Shown: positions 8,016-17,172 of the stretch, piece after piece
Layout: every line of letters begins with the position of its first letter
How positions within the stretch are numbered: the first letter of the stretch is position 1
Source of the DNA: Arthrobacter_B citreus
GTDB lineage: Bacteria; Actinomycetota; Actinomycetes; Actinomycetales; Micrococcaceae
Length of the DNA stretch: 64,000 nucleotides
Assembly: GCF_042429235.1 (NCBI RefSeq)
Contig: NZ_JBHMBA010000001.1
Strand: one strand, 5' to 3'
Program-made: the position numbers and the translations under genes
Notes under the pieces: generated by a model
The model's database searches: none
What the model saw: the letters and a program-made list of their open reading frames with translations, nothing else
What the model was told of the DNA's origin: nothing

Positions 8016-9430
8016 GCGCGCCCCCGCAGCCGCGGAATTCCTACGTGAACCACCTTGACCAGGCTGAACTCGTCCAACAGCTCGGGGCCGTACCCGAAAC
8101 CGGCACCGCTCTCGCCGCGCGGCTGCGCCGAGCCGCCCGGGGCGCCGCCAAACACTGCGTTGACCTTCACGGTTCCCACCGGCAGCGCCGCGACGGCGCG
8201 GTGCGCGGACTCGATCGCGGGAGTGAGAACGGTGGCGGCCAGCCCGAACCGGTCTCCTGCCGCCAGCGCCAGCCCTTCTTCGAAACTGTCCACCACTTGG
8301 ACCGGGGCCACCGGCCCGAACGTCTCTTCCGTGAACACCGTCATGGCCCGTGAGCAGTTCAGCAGCACGGTGGCGGGATAGTGCGCGCCGGACCCGGGAG
8401 GGACCACCCCGCCCTCGGCCAGCACCGCGCCTTTACCGACGGCGTCGGCCACCTGGGCGTGCACCTCGGTCCGCAGCCGTTCATCCACCAGGGGCGCTGG
8501 CGGAGCGTCGCGGTTGCGGCGGCGGGCTTCGCGGATCAGCGCTTCACAGAACGGAACGGCCAGCTCCCGGTGCACGTAAATGCGTTCGACGGCGGTGCAG
8601 ATTTGCCCGCTGTTGCTGAAGGCCCCCACGGCGGCCTGCTCGGCGGCCCACTCCGGGTCCACCCCGGCGTCGATCAGCAGCGGATCATTGCCGCCGTTTT
8701 CTCGGATGACGTGCGCGCCGGTCAGTGCCGCCGCACGGCTGATCCTGGCGCCGGCGACACTGGAACCCACATGCCCGAGCACATCGATCCCGGTCTCCAT
8801 GGTCAGCAGCGCCCCCGTGTCGGCCCCTCCGGTCAGGGTTTCCAGGACCCCCGGCGGAAAGCACGGCGACAGCAGTTCCCCCAGCAGCACCCCGGTATGC
8901 GGGGAGCGTTCGCTGGGTTTGTGGATGACTGTGTTGCCGGTCGCCAGGGCGGCTCCAATGAGGCCGGCCGCCACGGCCACCGGGTCATTCCACGGCGTCA
9001 GGAGTGCTGCCACGCCGCGCGGCTCAGTGACTGTGTAGTCGGCCGCCAGCACCGAGCCGCGCAGACTGAGGCCGCGGTGCACCGGACCCAGCTCGGCGTA
9101 CTGTTCCAGTGTTGCGACGCCGGCCGAGACGCCCGCCAGCGCCTCCTCGACGGGCTTGCCGGTTTCCCGGTTGTTGAGCTCGGCCAGCCCGCGTGCACCG
9201 GCGGCCAGAGCTGCTGCTGCCGCCCGCAGGGCCTTTCCCCGGCCGGCGGGATCCGTGGCGGCCCATCCCGGGTGGGCCTGGCGCGCAGTCCGGACAGCGG
9301 CCCCGACCTCGTCCCGCCCGGCAGCAGCCAGTTCGCCCACGAGGGTGCCGTCGGCCGGATTCCGCACCGAAAGGACGGCGGGAGTGTCCGCACCGAAGGT
9401 GGATGAGGCCGAAGCGACGCTGGCTGACAT
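8012..9430 (-). CDS. aldehyde dehydrogenase family protein
   Basis: A 472-residue NAD(P)-dependent aldehyde dehydrogenase. Visible landmarks are TPWNDP (145-150), the cofactor lysine in IHKPSE (~171), the general-base glutamate in RENGGND (Glu244) and the nucleophile in SNSGQICTAVERIYV (Cys278). FTEETFGP follows near residue 380. The start ATG at 9430 has GAGGAG upstream. The open frame that runs on toward 10129 has no support and crosses the GT9 gene. It is first in a three-gene operon with the HldE-type and GT2 genes, so it may oxidise a sugar-derived or small aldehyde for the glycan, but the substrate is unknown. Confidence 0.92.
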   Translation of the reverse strand: MSASVASASSTFGADTPAVLSVRNPADGTLVGELAAAGRDEVGAAVRTARQAHPGWAATDPAGRGKALRAAAAALAAGARGLAELNNRETGKPVEEALAGVSAGVATLEQYAELGPVHRGLSLRGSVLAADYTVTEPRGVAALLTPWNDPVAVAAGLIGAALATGNTVIHKPSERSPHTGVLLGELLSPCFPPGVLETLTGGADTGALLTMETGIDVLGHVGSSVAGARISRAAALTGAHVIRENGGNDPLLIDAGVDPEWAAEQAAVGAFSNSGQICTAVERIYVHRELAVPFCEALIREARRRNRDAPPAPLVDERLRTEVHAQVADAVGKGAVLAEGGVVPPGSGAHYPATVLLNCSRAMTVFTEETFGPVAPVQVVDSFEEGLALAAGDRFGLAATVLTPAIESAHRAVAALPVGTVKVNAVFGGAPGGSAQPRGESGAGFGYGPELLDEFSLVKVVHVGIPRLRGRA

Positions 9431-9611
9431 GGAACTCCTCGGGATCGGGACGCTGGCTTCTCTGTGTGTAGGTTTCCTACCCTTTTGGCCGCCGTTTACA
9501 CGCGTTTCCGGTGGAAGATTTTTCTTCGCCGGGTTCGGTTGGGATAGGCCGGGAGAAGCCCTAGGGTGGGGCCAGCAGGAGATCCTCAGGACCCCCGGGA
9601 AAGGACGCGCG
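9431..9611. promoter_or_regulatory. divergent promoter region between the ALDH and GT9 genes
   Basis: A 181-base gap between two divergently read genes of the glycan locus must hold both promoters. It is richer in T than its surroundings and contains a small inverted repeat GTAGG-TTT-CCTAC at 9468-9480. No convincing -35/-10 pair or known operator could be assigned. Confidence 0.4.
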
Positions 9612-10814
9612 GTGGACAGGACGCATGAGCAAAAAGCGGCAGGGTACGGCCCGCCGCAGGGGACCAATGGTCTGCGGGGCCGGGCGCCGGAGGATCCCCG
9701 CCCGCCCGTGCGCCGCGGTGTGGGCCCGGTCCTGGAACCGTTTGAGGGCGTGAAGCGGATTGCTGTGCTGCGCGGCGGCGGCCTGGGGGACCTCATGTTT
9801 GCCATGCCGGCTCTGGATGCGCTCGCCGCGTCGTATCCGGAAGCCGAGCTCACGCTGCTGGGCACGCCGCTGCACGCGGCCCTGCTGGCGGGACGGCCCG
9901 GACCGGTGGACCGGGTGGAGGTGCTGCCCCATGCCGAGGGTGTCCGCCCCGGCCGCCCGGATCCGGCCGCGCTGGCCTCGTTCCTTGCTGGGATGCGGGC
10001 CCGAAAATTCGACCTTGCCGTGCAGGTGCACGGGGGCGGGCGCAACTCCAACCCTTTCCTGCTGGAGCTCGGAGCGGCGCACACGGTGGGCACCCGGACT
10101 CCCGACGCGGTGCCGCTGGAACGCACCATTCCGTACGTCTACTACCAGCATGAGGTGCTGCGGGCACTGGAGGTGGCGGGTCTGGCCGGCGCGGTTCCAC
10201 TGTCCCTGGAGCCGCAGCTGGAGGTCCTGCCCGTGGAGGAGGAAAAAGCGGCAGCATACGTGGTCCCCGGCCGTGACCTGGTGACGCTCCATCCCGGCGC
10301 CACCGATCCCCGGCGCCGCTGGCCGGCGCCGGCCTTCGCGGCCGTGGCTGCGCGGGCCGCGGCGGACGGCTGCCAAGTGCTGGTGGTGGGTGACGACAGC
10401 GACCGCGCACTGGCGGAACAGATCGTTGCACTGAGCCTGGCCGCGGCCGGACCGGGCGCCGTCGTCGGTTCCGTGGCCGGGAAGCTGGACATCGGCACCC
10501 TGGCCGCCGTGCTCAAGACAAGCGCGGTAATGGTCGGCAACGACAGCGGCCCGCGGCACCTGGCCCAAGCGGTGGGAACACCCACCGTGGGCGTCTACTG
10601 GTTTGGAAACGTCATCAACGCCGGCGCCCTGGGACGCACCCGGCACCGGGTGCACATGTCCTGGGTGTCCGCCTGCCCGGTGTGCGGTGTGGACGTCACC
10701 CAGGTGGGCTGGACCGCCGAGCGCTGCCCGCACGATGATTCCTTTGTGGCCACTGTTGATCCGGAAGCGGTGTATGCCGACGTGGCCGAACTGCGGGCGG
10801 CGCCGCCGGCCTAG
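9612..10814 (+). CDS. family 9 (heptosyltransferase-type) glycosyltransferase
   Basis: A 400-residue GT-B protein of the ADP-heptose:LPS heptosyltransferase family (GT9, WaaC/WaaF type). The N-terminal GT9 start is RIAVLRGGGLGDLMFAMPALDAL; the C-terminal donor domain has LHPGATDPRRRWP and GNDSGPRHLAQAVGTPTVGVYWFGN. GTG at 9612 has AAAGGA 8 bases ahead; reading further upstream to 9156 crosses the ALDH promoter and is rejected. About 45 charged residues precede the GT9 domain, so a later GTG is possible. It is divergent from ALDH-HldE-GT2 and convergent with heme oxygenase. The donor is inferred to be ADP-heptose from context. Confidence 0.85.
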   Translation: MDRTHEQKAAGYGPPQGTNGLRGRAPEDPRPPVRRGVGPVLEPFEGVKRIAVLRGGGLGDLMFAMPALDALAASYPEAELTLLGTPLHAALLAGRPGPVDRVEVLPHAEGVRPGRPDPAALASFLAGMRARKFDLAVQVHGGGRNSNPFLLELGAAHTVGTRTPDAVPLERTIPYVYYQHEVLRALEVAGLAGAVPLSLEPQLEVLPVEEEKAAAYVVPGRDLVTLHPGATDPRRRWPAPAFAAVAARAAADGCQVLVVGDDSDRALAEQIVALSLAAAGPGAVVGSVAGKLDIGTLAAVLKTSAVMVGNDSGPRHLAQAVGTPTVGVYWFGNVINAGALGRTRHRVHMSWVSACPVCGVDVTQVGWTAERCPHDDSFVATVDPEAVYADVAELRAAPPA

Positions 10815-11479
10815 CCGGCCGCGGCGGCTTCAGCCGTCCGGGCCAGTTCCTCGAACAGTGCCCGGTTCAACCGGAAGCCCAATGCCGCCTCGTGAATAAA
10901 GTCATTCTCCGCCTCGGGTGAGTCCATTGCTGCATCCAGGTGGCGGCGGTAGTCGTCCTTGTAGGGCTTGAGCTTGTCGATGCCGGCGAAGTCCCACATG
11001 GACAGCGCTTCGCCCGGGATGGCGTAGTGCCGGCCGACCAGCCGGCCGATGATCTGGCCGCCGGAAAGATCGCCCAGGTAGCGCAGGTAGTGGTGGGCCA
11101 GGAAGCGGACAGCATCGGTTTGCGCCGTCTCGTGCAGGCGCGCCACGTAGGCCTGCGTGGACTCCAAGGCCGGCGGAATGTCGGCGAACCCGTGTGCCGG
11201 GCGGAGCTGCGCCAGGTCTGCCTGCAGCGAGGCCATCCGGTCCAGGCGTTCATCCAGGACGTCGGCCAGGTCCGGCCGGGACTCCCGCAGCTGCCGCGCC
11301 CCCGCTTCCAAGGCGGCGTAAATGTAGGCGTACTGGCTCAGCAGCCGGACGTAGCCAACCGCTGTCGACTGCCCCTGCAGCAGCGAGGTGATGAAGCCGG
11401 AGCTTTCCGCCGCCTCATGGTCGGCCTGCGTGGCAGCCTTCAGTCGCGCAGGAAAGGACGGGGCGAGTTCCGTTGTCAT
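10811..11479 (-). CDS. hmuO: biliverdin-producing heme oxygenase
   Basis: A 222-residue all-helical HO-1/HmuO-type enzyme that opens heme to biliverdin, CO and Fe2+ with O2 and a reductase. The proximal heme ligand is His21 in KAATQADHEAAESS, and the distal helix has the YLGDLSGGQII signature near residues 132-142. Length and motifs match Corynebacterium HmuO. It is divergent from the HtaA-hmuTUV operon across a 130-base region that carries a DtxR-like iron box, so both sides are probably derepressed in low iron. Its 3' end overlaps the convergent GT9 stop by 4 bases. Confidence 0.95.
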   Translation of the reverse strand: MTTELAPSFPARLKAATQADHEAAESSGFITSLLQGQSTAVGYVRLLSQYAYIYAALEAGARQLRESRPDLADVLDERLDRMASLQADLAQLRPAHGFADIPPALESTQAYVARLHETAQTDAVRFLAHHYLRYLGDLSGGQIIGRLVGRHYAIPGEALSMWDFAGIDKLKPYKDDYRRHLDAAMDSPEAENDFIHEAALGFRLNRALFEELARTAEAAAAG

Positions 11480-11537
11480 GGTCGTTCTTTCGTCGGGATG
11501 AATTAAGTCATGTTTGTGTTTCGTATTTGGATACTAG

Positions 11538-11556
11538 CAAGGTTAGCCTTACCTTT
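11538..11556. promoter_or_regulatory. DtxR/IdeR-type iron box
   Basis: The 19 bases CAAGGTTAGCCTTACCTTT match the DtxR/IdeR consensus (TTAGGTTAGSCTAACCTAA) at 14 positions, including the AGGTTAG half and the ACCT of the other half. It lies between the divergent heme oxygenase and HtaA genes, 59 bases from one start and 54 from the other, so one iron-loaded repressor dimer pair could control both. The match is by eye against the known consensus. Confidence 0.85.
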
Positions 11557-11609
11557 ACGACTGTTGCGCCACTCGCGCCGCATTTCTCCCTCCAGCAAGA
11601 AAGACCACG

Positions 11610-13973
11610 ATGACAACTCCGTTGGGAGCGCCTGCCCGAAGGCTGATCTCGCTATTCCTGGCCGCGCTGCTGGCCGTTGCCGGAGCACTGATCCTGCCCG
11701 CTCCGGCACATGCCGCCGGCCCCTTAGTAACAACGACCCCGGTGTATGCAGCGGGAGGTACGGTCACCGTCACCGGATCAGGCTTCACCGCTGCCAGCCC
11801 CGGTGTCTACATTGGGCTCGGTGCGGCCGGTGCTTCCGGCTTCTACACCTCCGGTGCCACGGACACGGTCTGGGCAGCTCCCGGAAACGTGGAAGGCGAC
11901 GGCGCCGCCGGGCGGACCACGCCGATGACGGCGGAGGGCACGTTCACTGCCACCCTCACCGTTCCCGCCGGTGCTGACGCCGGGTTCGCGGTCTACACGT
12001 CCAAAGCCCATGGCCAAGGCTTCAGCGACCCCAGCCAGGACACCGTCACCGACGTGTCCGTGCTGCCTGCACCCTCGGTCACCGCCGCGCCGATCTCCGA
12101 AGACGGCGGAACCCTGACGGTCACCGGCAGCGGCTTCTTTCCCGACTCGCGCGGGGTCTATGTGGCGCTGGCCGACGCCGGCACCATGGCGATCGACCGC
12201 TCCAACCCCACCGCCCAGTGGCTGCGGGCCGGCGCCGGCCTGAACCCGGACGGAACCTTCAGCACCACCTTCGAGGTCGGACCGCGCCTGGAAACCGGCG
12301 ACCTGTACGTCCTGACCGCCCGCGGCCACTTGGCCACCGACGTCGACCTCTCCACCCGCACCGCAGTGTCCTACACGCCGTCCACGGCCGCGCCGGCGCC
12401 GGAGCCCACTCCCGAACCGACTCCCACCGACGAGCCCACTGCTCCGGCACCGAGGCCGGAGCCGACTCCCGAGCCGACGGACACGCCGACCCCGGCCCCG
12501 TCCGACAAGCCCACACCGGAGCCCACACCGGAGCCGACCCCCACTCCCACACCGGAGCCGACCCCAACGGAGAAGCCCACTCCGGCACCGTCCACCGCCA
12601 GCCGGGTCGCCGACGCCACGCTGAACTGGGGCGTCAAGTCCTCCTTCACCAACTACCTGTCCTCACCGGTCGCCAACGGCGGCTGGACCCTGGACGGCGT
12701 TACCCGCTCGGGCAACTCCTTTGGCTGGTCCAACGGCAGCGGCAATGTGGAAACCTCCACGTCCACCGGCCTGGTCACTTACCCTGGCACGCTGCGGTTC
12801 ACCGGCCACGACGGGGACTTGGACCTCACCTTCTCCAACCTTGCGGTCCAGCTCCGGTCCAAGACCGAGGCCGTGCTGCGCGCTGACGTTACCGACACCG
12901 GACAGGCACCGGGGACCCGGCCCACCGGTCCGACCGTCATGACCGGGATTGACATCGCCACTGTGGACCTGTCCGCGGCGGCTGTCGCCGCCGACAGCAT
13001 CCGCGTCAGCGGCGCCCCGGCCACCCTGACCAGTGCCGGCGTGGCTGCTTTTGCCAACTTCTATCCGGCCGGTGCCGCCCTGGATCCGGTCAGCTTTGTG
13101 CTGCCGCTTGATAAGCCCGGTTCCGGCACCACCCCCGTTATTCCGGACACCAACGGCGCACCTCCGCCCGCGGTTGCCCCCGGCGCCGGCGGAAACGACA
13201 CCGGCGCGGTAACTACCCCGGAAAAGGCTCCGGAAGCCACGGTCCCGGCCGCGGTTCAGCAGACCGAATCCAAGCCCCGCTACGCCACCGTCTGCACCTC
13301 CAACGCCGTTCAGGGTGCCACCCTGGACTGGGGTGTGAAGAGCTCCTTCCGCAGCTACATCCGGTCGGCCATCGCCAACGGCGGCTGGACGGTCAACGGC
13401 GTCGCCGACACCGGCAGCGGATTCTCCTTCGGCTCCGGCACCGGCAGCTATGCCTCGGATTCCCGCACCGGAGCAGTGTCCTACCCCGGCAGCATCAGCT
13501 TCCAGGGCCACGGAGACACCCTGAAACTCACTCTGTCAGGAATCTCCATCCGCCAGACCGGCCCAGGGACCGGCGTCCTGATGGCCACCGTTGAGTCCTC
13601 GGACATGGACGGGAACCGCAGCGTCCACAGCGGTGTCCCCTTCGCCGCCCTCGACCTCTCCGGCGTCAGCGTCGGCGCCGGCGCGGTGTCAGTTGCCGGA
13701 GCGCCGGCCACCCTGACCGCAGAAGGCGCGGCAGCCTTCGCGGGCTTCTACGAGGCAGGTGCGGCCCTGGATCCGGTCAGCTTCACCTTCCCGCTGGGTG
13801 AAGCCACCGACTGCTCCTCGGTCCTGGTGGACGAAAACGGAAACCCGGTCGGGTCGCTGGCGAGCACCGGACTGGGCGGCACCTCCGTCCTGGCCGGGGC
13901 CGCGGCCCTGGCCCTGCTCCTGGGCGCCGGCCTGACCCTGGCAGCACGACGAGGCCGCACGGCCCATGTCTAA
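11610..13973 (+). CDS. HtaA-domain heme-binding surface protein with LAxTG sorting signal
   Basis: A 787-residue exported protein. Residues 1-35 are a signal peptide ending AHA. Two Ig-like modules (~36-135, ~140-255) precede a Pro/Thr/Glu repeat linker (~258-325) suited to spanning the wall. Two HtaA domains follow (~330-495 and ~567-730), each starting ATLxWGVKSSF and ending LDPVSFxxPL. The C-terminus has LASTG, a hydrophobic helix and RRGR, a sorting signal of the LAxTG type used by class E sortases. HtaA domains bind heme or take it from hemoglobin in corynebacteria. The gene starts an operon with hmuTUV, overlapping hmuT by 8 bases. Confidence 0.92.
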   Translation: MTTPLGAPARRLISLFLAALLAVAGALILPAPAHAAGPLVTTTPVYAAGGTVTVTGSGFTAASPGVYIGLGAAGASGFYTSGATDTVWAAPGNVEGDGAAGRTTPMTAEGTFTATLTVPAGADAGFAVYTSKAHGQGFSDPSQDTVTDVSVLPAPSVTAAPISEDGGTLTVTGSGFFPDSRGVYVALADAGTMAIDRSNPTAQWLRAGAGLNPDGTFSTTFEVGPRLETGDLYVLTARGHLATDVDLSTRTAVSYTPSTAAPAPEPTPEPTPTDEPTAPAPRPEPTPEPTDTPTPAPSDKPTPEPTPEPTPTPTPEPTPTEKPTPAPSTASRVADATLNWGVKSSFTNYLSSPVANGGWTLDGVTRSGNSFGWSNGSGNVETSTSTGLVTYPGTLRFTGHDGDLDLTFSNLAVQLRSKTEAVLRADVTDTGQAPGTRPTGPTVMTGIDIATVDLSAAAVAADSIRVSGAPATLTSAGVAAFANFYPAGAALDPVSFVLPLDKPGSGTTPVIPDTNGAPPPAVAPGAGGNDTGAVTTPEKAPEATVPAAVQQTESKPRYATVCTSNAVQGATLDWGVKSSFRSYIRSAIANGGWTVNGVADTGSGFSFGSGTGSYASDSRTGAVSYPGSISFQGHGDTLKLTLSGISIRQTGPGTGVLMATVESSDMDGNRSVHSGVPFAALDLSGVSVGAGAVSVAGAPATLTAEGAAAFAGFYEAGAALDPVSFTFPLGEATDCSSVLVDENGNPVGSLASTGLGGTSVLAGAAALALLLGAGLTLAARRGRTAHV

Positions 13974-15114
13974 CCCAGGAAAACCGGGCAGTCTCCGCGC
14001 CCGTTCCGCAGCTCGCATCGCCTCCGCGGCGGCCGCCGTCCTGATTCTTTCGGGATGTGCGGCCGCCGCGCCGGCGGGCCCAGCCGCCGCGCCGCCCACG
14101 GCTGCGATTTCAGCGCCTGCCGCCGGGAACCCCGATGCCGGCATCCCTTCTTCAGAGCAGCCGGCGCCGGCCGCGGACCTTGCCGGCCCCTCGACCGCCT
14201 TGCCGATCGCCGACATTGTTCCGGTGGCGGCAGCACCGTCCCCGGCGCTGCCGGCAACCTTCACCGACTTCTCCGGAACTTCGGTCACCGTCCGCGATGC
14301 CTCGCGGATCCTCGCCCTGGACCTTTACGGCACCCTGGCGCAGACCGTGATCGGGCTGGGCCTGGGAGAGAACCTGGTGGGACGCACCACCTCGGACACC
14401 GACTCCACCATGAATGACTTGCCCACGGTGACGGCCAGCGGCCACGAATTGAACGCCGAAGCCATCCTGGCCCTGGGACCCACCGTCGTGCTGGCCGACA
14501 AAACCATTGGGCCGCCGGAAACACTGCAGCAACTGGCCGACGCCGGCATCACCGTCGTGTATTTTGATCCCGCCCGATCCGTGGACGGAATCGACGACGC
14601 GATTAGCGCCGTCGGAACAGCCCTGGGCGTGAAAGAGGCCGCCGACCAGCTCAATGCGCGCGTTGCCGCCGAGCTGGCAGAGGCACGCCGGGACATCGCC
14701 GCCATGGTGCCGGCGGAGCAGCCCGGGGCCGCTTTCCTGTATATCCGCGGCACCGGAGCGGTGTTCTTCATCCTGGGTGAAGGCAGCGGCGCCGACGGCC
14801 TGATCAGCGAACTCGGCGCCCGCGACGTCGCCTCCGACGCCGACCTGGCCGGCACCCGGCCGGCCAACGCCGAAGCCCTGGCGGCGCTGAATCCCGAGGT
14901 CCTGCTGGTGATGAGCGCCGGCCTGGAGTCCACCGGGGGCGTGGACGGGCTGCTGAAGCGGCCCGGGGTTGCGCAGACCGCAGCAGGACAGAACCGGCGC
15001 ATCGTGGACCTGCCGGACGGGCAGGCACTGAACTTCGGTCCCGGCACCCCCGCCACCCTGCTGGCCGCCGCCCGCGCACTCTACGCACCGGGAAGCGCCG
15101 AGGTGCCGCAGTGA
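13966..15114 (+). CDS. hmuT: heme ABC transporter substrate-binding lipoprotein
   Basis: A 382-residue lipoprotein with lipobox LILSGC (Cys31), then about 60 Ala/Pro-rich residues that act as a tether. The rest is a class III periplasmic-binding-protein fold (FhuD/BtuF/HmuT type): RILALDLYGTLAQTVIGLGLGENLVGRT, AEAILALGPTVVLA and LNPEVLLVM. It should receive heme from the HtaA protein and pass it to HmuUV. It overlaps the HtaA gene by 8 bases and hmuU by 4, indicating coupled translation. Heme rather than siderophore specificity is inferred from the HtaA and heme oxygenase neighbours. Confidence 0.92.
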   Translation: MSNPGKPGSLRARSAARIASAAAAVLILSGCAAAAPAGPAAAPPTAAISAPAAGNPDAGIPSSEQPAPAADLAGPSTALPIADIVPVAAAPSPALPATFTDFSGTSVTVRDASRILALDLYGTLAQTVIGLGLGENLVGRTTSDTDSTMNDLPTVTASGHELNAEAILALGPTVVLADKTIGPPETLQQLADAGITVVYFDPARSVDGIDDAISAVGTALGVKEAADQLNARVAAELAEARRDIAAMVPAEQPGAAFLYIRGTGAVFFILGEGSGADGLISELGARDVASDADLAGTRPANAEALAALNPEVLLVMSAGLESTGGVDGLLKRPGVAQTAAGQNRRIVDLPDGQALNFGPGTPATLLAAARALYAPGSAEVPQ

Positions 15115-16295
15115 CAGCGCCCGTCCGGGCCGGAAAGAGATCGTCGGAAACGAGGGCGTCGGAAACGACGGCGGAACCGGCGGCGGAAACTGCTGCGGGG
15201 GATCTGAGGGCGGCAGCCCAGCCGGTGCCCGCCGCCGCCCGGCAGTCCGCCGCGGCAAGCCGAACCGGACGCCGAGCCGCGCTGCTGGGAGTATTGCTGT
15301 CACTGGCCCTTTTCCTGCTGCTGCTGGCCTCGGCGGCGGCCGGCCAGTTTCCGGTCGCCGTGCCGGACATCATCGAATCCCTCCAGCGCCGGATCGCGGG
15401 TACTCCGGCGCCCGACCCGTCAGCTGTCCTGGTGGACGGCACCCTGTGGAGCGTCCGCTTCCCCCGGCTGGTCCTGGGTCTGCTCGTGGGCGCGGCCCTG
15501 GGCATGGCCGGCGCCGTCATGCAGGGAGTCTTCGGCAACCCGCTGGCCGAGCCCGGCGTCATCGGCGTGGGATCCGGTGCTGCCGTGGGAGCCTGCCTGG
15601 TGATTGTCCTGGGCTTCGACGCCCTCACGCCGTTTGCCCTGCCGGCCGCCGCCTTCGCCGGCGGGCTCGTGACCACAGCAGCCGTCTACCTGCTCTCCCG
15701 CTCCGGAAACCGGTCCATGGTACTGACCCTGGTCCTTACCGGCATTGCGGTCAATGCCGTTGCCGGCGCGGTCATTTCCTTCCTGGTCTTCGTGGCCGAC
15801 ACCTCCAGCCGTGAACAGATTGTCTTCTGGCAGATGGGATCCCTGGGCGGGGCGACCTGGACCGCAGTGGGCGCTGTCGCCGTCGTCCTGGCGGCGGGCA
15901 CCGCAGGTGTCCTGGGAATGTCCCGCCGGCTGGACCTGCTGGCCCTCGGCGAGCAGGCCGCCCGGCACTCGGGCGTGAACGTGGAACGGCTGCGCATCGC
16001 GGCGATTGTCTGTGTTGCGCTCCTGACATCGGCGGCCGTGGCGTATGCCGGCGTCATCGGCTTCGTGGGCCTGATCGTGCCCCACGCGCTGCGCCTGGTG
16101 ACCGGCCCCTCGCACCGGTACCTGATTCCGCTGTCCGCCGTAGCCGGCGCCCTGCTGCTTTCCGGGGCTGACCTGGTGGCCCGGACCGCCATCGCCTACG
16201 CCGACCTGCCGATCGGGATCTTCACCGCCCTGGTGGGCGGACCCGTCTTCTTCCTGCTGCTGCGCAGGACCCTGCGCCGACAAGGAGTGCTCTGA
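15111..16295 (+). CDS. hmuU: heme ABC transporter permease (FecCD family)
   Basis: A 394-residue FecCD/BtuC-family permease with about ten helices. The core reads GAALGMAGAVMQGVFGNPLAEPGVIGVGSGAAVGA, the classic FecCD signature, and GVIGFVGLIVPHALRLVTGPSHRYLIPLSA, which contacts the ATPase. The first ~55 residues before TM1 are a polar Ala/Glu/Thr-rich extension not found in most relatives. It starts with a 4-base overlap to hmuT and ends 2 bases before hmuV. It forms the channel for heme entry. Confidence 0.93.
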   Translation: MTAPVRAGKRSSETRASETTAEPAAETAAGDLRAAAQPVPAAARQSAAASRTGRRAALLGVLLSLALFLLLLASAAAGQFPVAVPDIIESLQRRIAGTPAPDPSAVLVDGTLWSVRFPRLVLGLLVGAALGMAGAVMQGVFGNPLAEPGVIGVGSGAAVGACLVIVLGFDALTPFALPAAAFAGGLVTTAAVYLLSRSGNRSMVLTLVLTGIAVNAVAGAVISFLVFVADTSSREQIVFWQMGSLGGATWTAVGAVAVVLAAGTAGVLGMSRRLDLLALGEQAARHSGVNVERLRIAAIVCVALLTSAAVAYAGVIGFVGLIVPHALRLVTGPSHRYLIPLSAVAGALLLSGADLVARTAIAYADLPIGIFTALVGGPVFFLLLRRTLRRQGVL

Positions 16296-16297
16296 CC

Positions 16298-17140
16298 ATG
16301 GCGCCGACGACCCGCCGGAAAACTCCCGGAACCACCGGACCGGCGCCCGCCCCGCCGGACCAGCCCGACGCCGGCCCGCTGCTGGCGGCCCAGGATGTCG
16401 TCTATGCCCCGGGCGGACAGCCGGTGCTGCGGGGCATCTCCCTGGCCCTGCAGCCGGGCGAGGTCACCGTGATCATCGGCCCCAACGGGGCCGGGAAGTC
16501 CACGCTGCTCTCCGTCCTGGCCGGCGACGCTGTTCCGGATTCCGGCACGGTGGAACTGGCCGGACGCCCGCTGCGCTCCTGGAAAACCGGTGATGCCGCG
16601 CGCCGGCGGGCCGTGATGGCGCAGGACACCTCGGTCGCTTTCCCTTTTCCCGTGCAGGAAGTGGTGCAGATGGGCCGCAACCCGTGGCGGAAGACGCCCC
16701 GGGAACACGAGGACGGCGTCGTGGTGGACCAGGCCATGGGCACCACCGGCATCCGGGAACTCGCCGGACGCAGCGTGACCCTGCTGTCCGGCGGGGAACG
16801 CCAGCGGACCGCACTGTCCCGCGTCCTGGCGCAGCAGGGCAGTGTCCTGCTGCTCGACGAGCCGGTCTCCGCCATGGACATCCGGCACCAGGAACAGACC
16901 CTGAAAACCTGCCGACGGCTGGCCGCGGAGGGCGCCGCCATCGCCGTTGTCCTTCACGATCTGGATGCGGCGGCCGCTTATGCGGACCGGTTGGTCCTTC
17001 TGCAGGACGGACGAATCCGCGCCGTCGGAAGCGTCGCCGAAATCTGCCGGGCGGAGATCCTCAGCGACGTGTACGGCACCCCCATTGAGGTCTTCCGCCT
17101 CGCGGAAGCGGGCCGCCTGCGGGTCGCCCCGGTACGTTGA
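16298..17140 (+). CDS. hmuV: heme ABC transporter ATP-binding protein
   Basis: A 280-residue ABC ATPase of the FecE/HmuV family. Walker A is GPNGAGKST (61-69), the signature is LLSGGERQR (~164-172) and Walker B is VLLLDEPVS (~183-191), followed by the H-loop VVLHDLDAAAAYADR. A Pro-rich N-terminal extension of ~28 residues precedes the fold. It powers heme import with HmuU and HmuT. It is the last gene of the htaA-hmuTUV operon, followed by a short GGCTC/GAGCC hairpin and the convergent SDR gene. Confidence 0.94.
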   Translation: MAPTTRRKTPGTTGPAPAPPDQPDAGPLLAAQDVVYAPGGQPVLRGISLALQPGEVTVIIGPNGAGKSTLLSVLAGDAVPDSGTVELAGRPLRSWKTGDAARRRAVMAQDTSVAFPFPVQEVVQMGRNPWRKTPREHEDGVVVDQAMGTTGIRELAGRSVTLLSGGERQRTALSRVLAQQGSVLLLDEPVSAMDIRHQEQTLKTCRRLAAEGAAIAVVLHDLDAAAAYADRLVLLQDGRIRAVGSVAEICRAEILSDVYGTPIEVFRLAEAGRLRVAPVR

Positions 17141-17172
17141 GGCTCCCGCTCGAGCCCGCAGAAAAGTCCAGA

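Noticed and set aside
9156..9611. Upstream extension of the GT9 gene at 9612
   Set aside because: It would cross the ALDH start and the divergent promoter. The sequence has no similarity to GT9, and a good GTG with AAAGGA exists at 9612.
9431..10129. Upstream extension of the ALDH frame
   Set aside because: It is antisense to the GT9 gene, and ATG 9430 has a GAGGAG site where ALDH homology starts.
12380..12590. Proline/threonine repeats in the HtaA gene as a CRISPR or DNA repeat
   Set aside because: The repeats are in-frame codons of a PEPT-type protein linker, not spaced DNA repeats.
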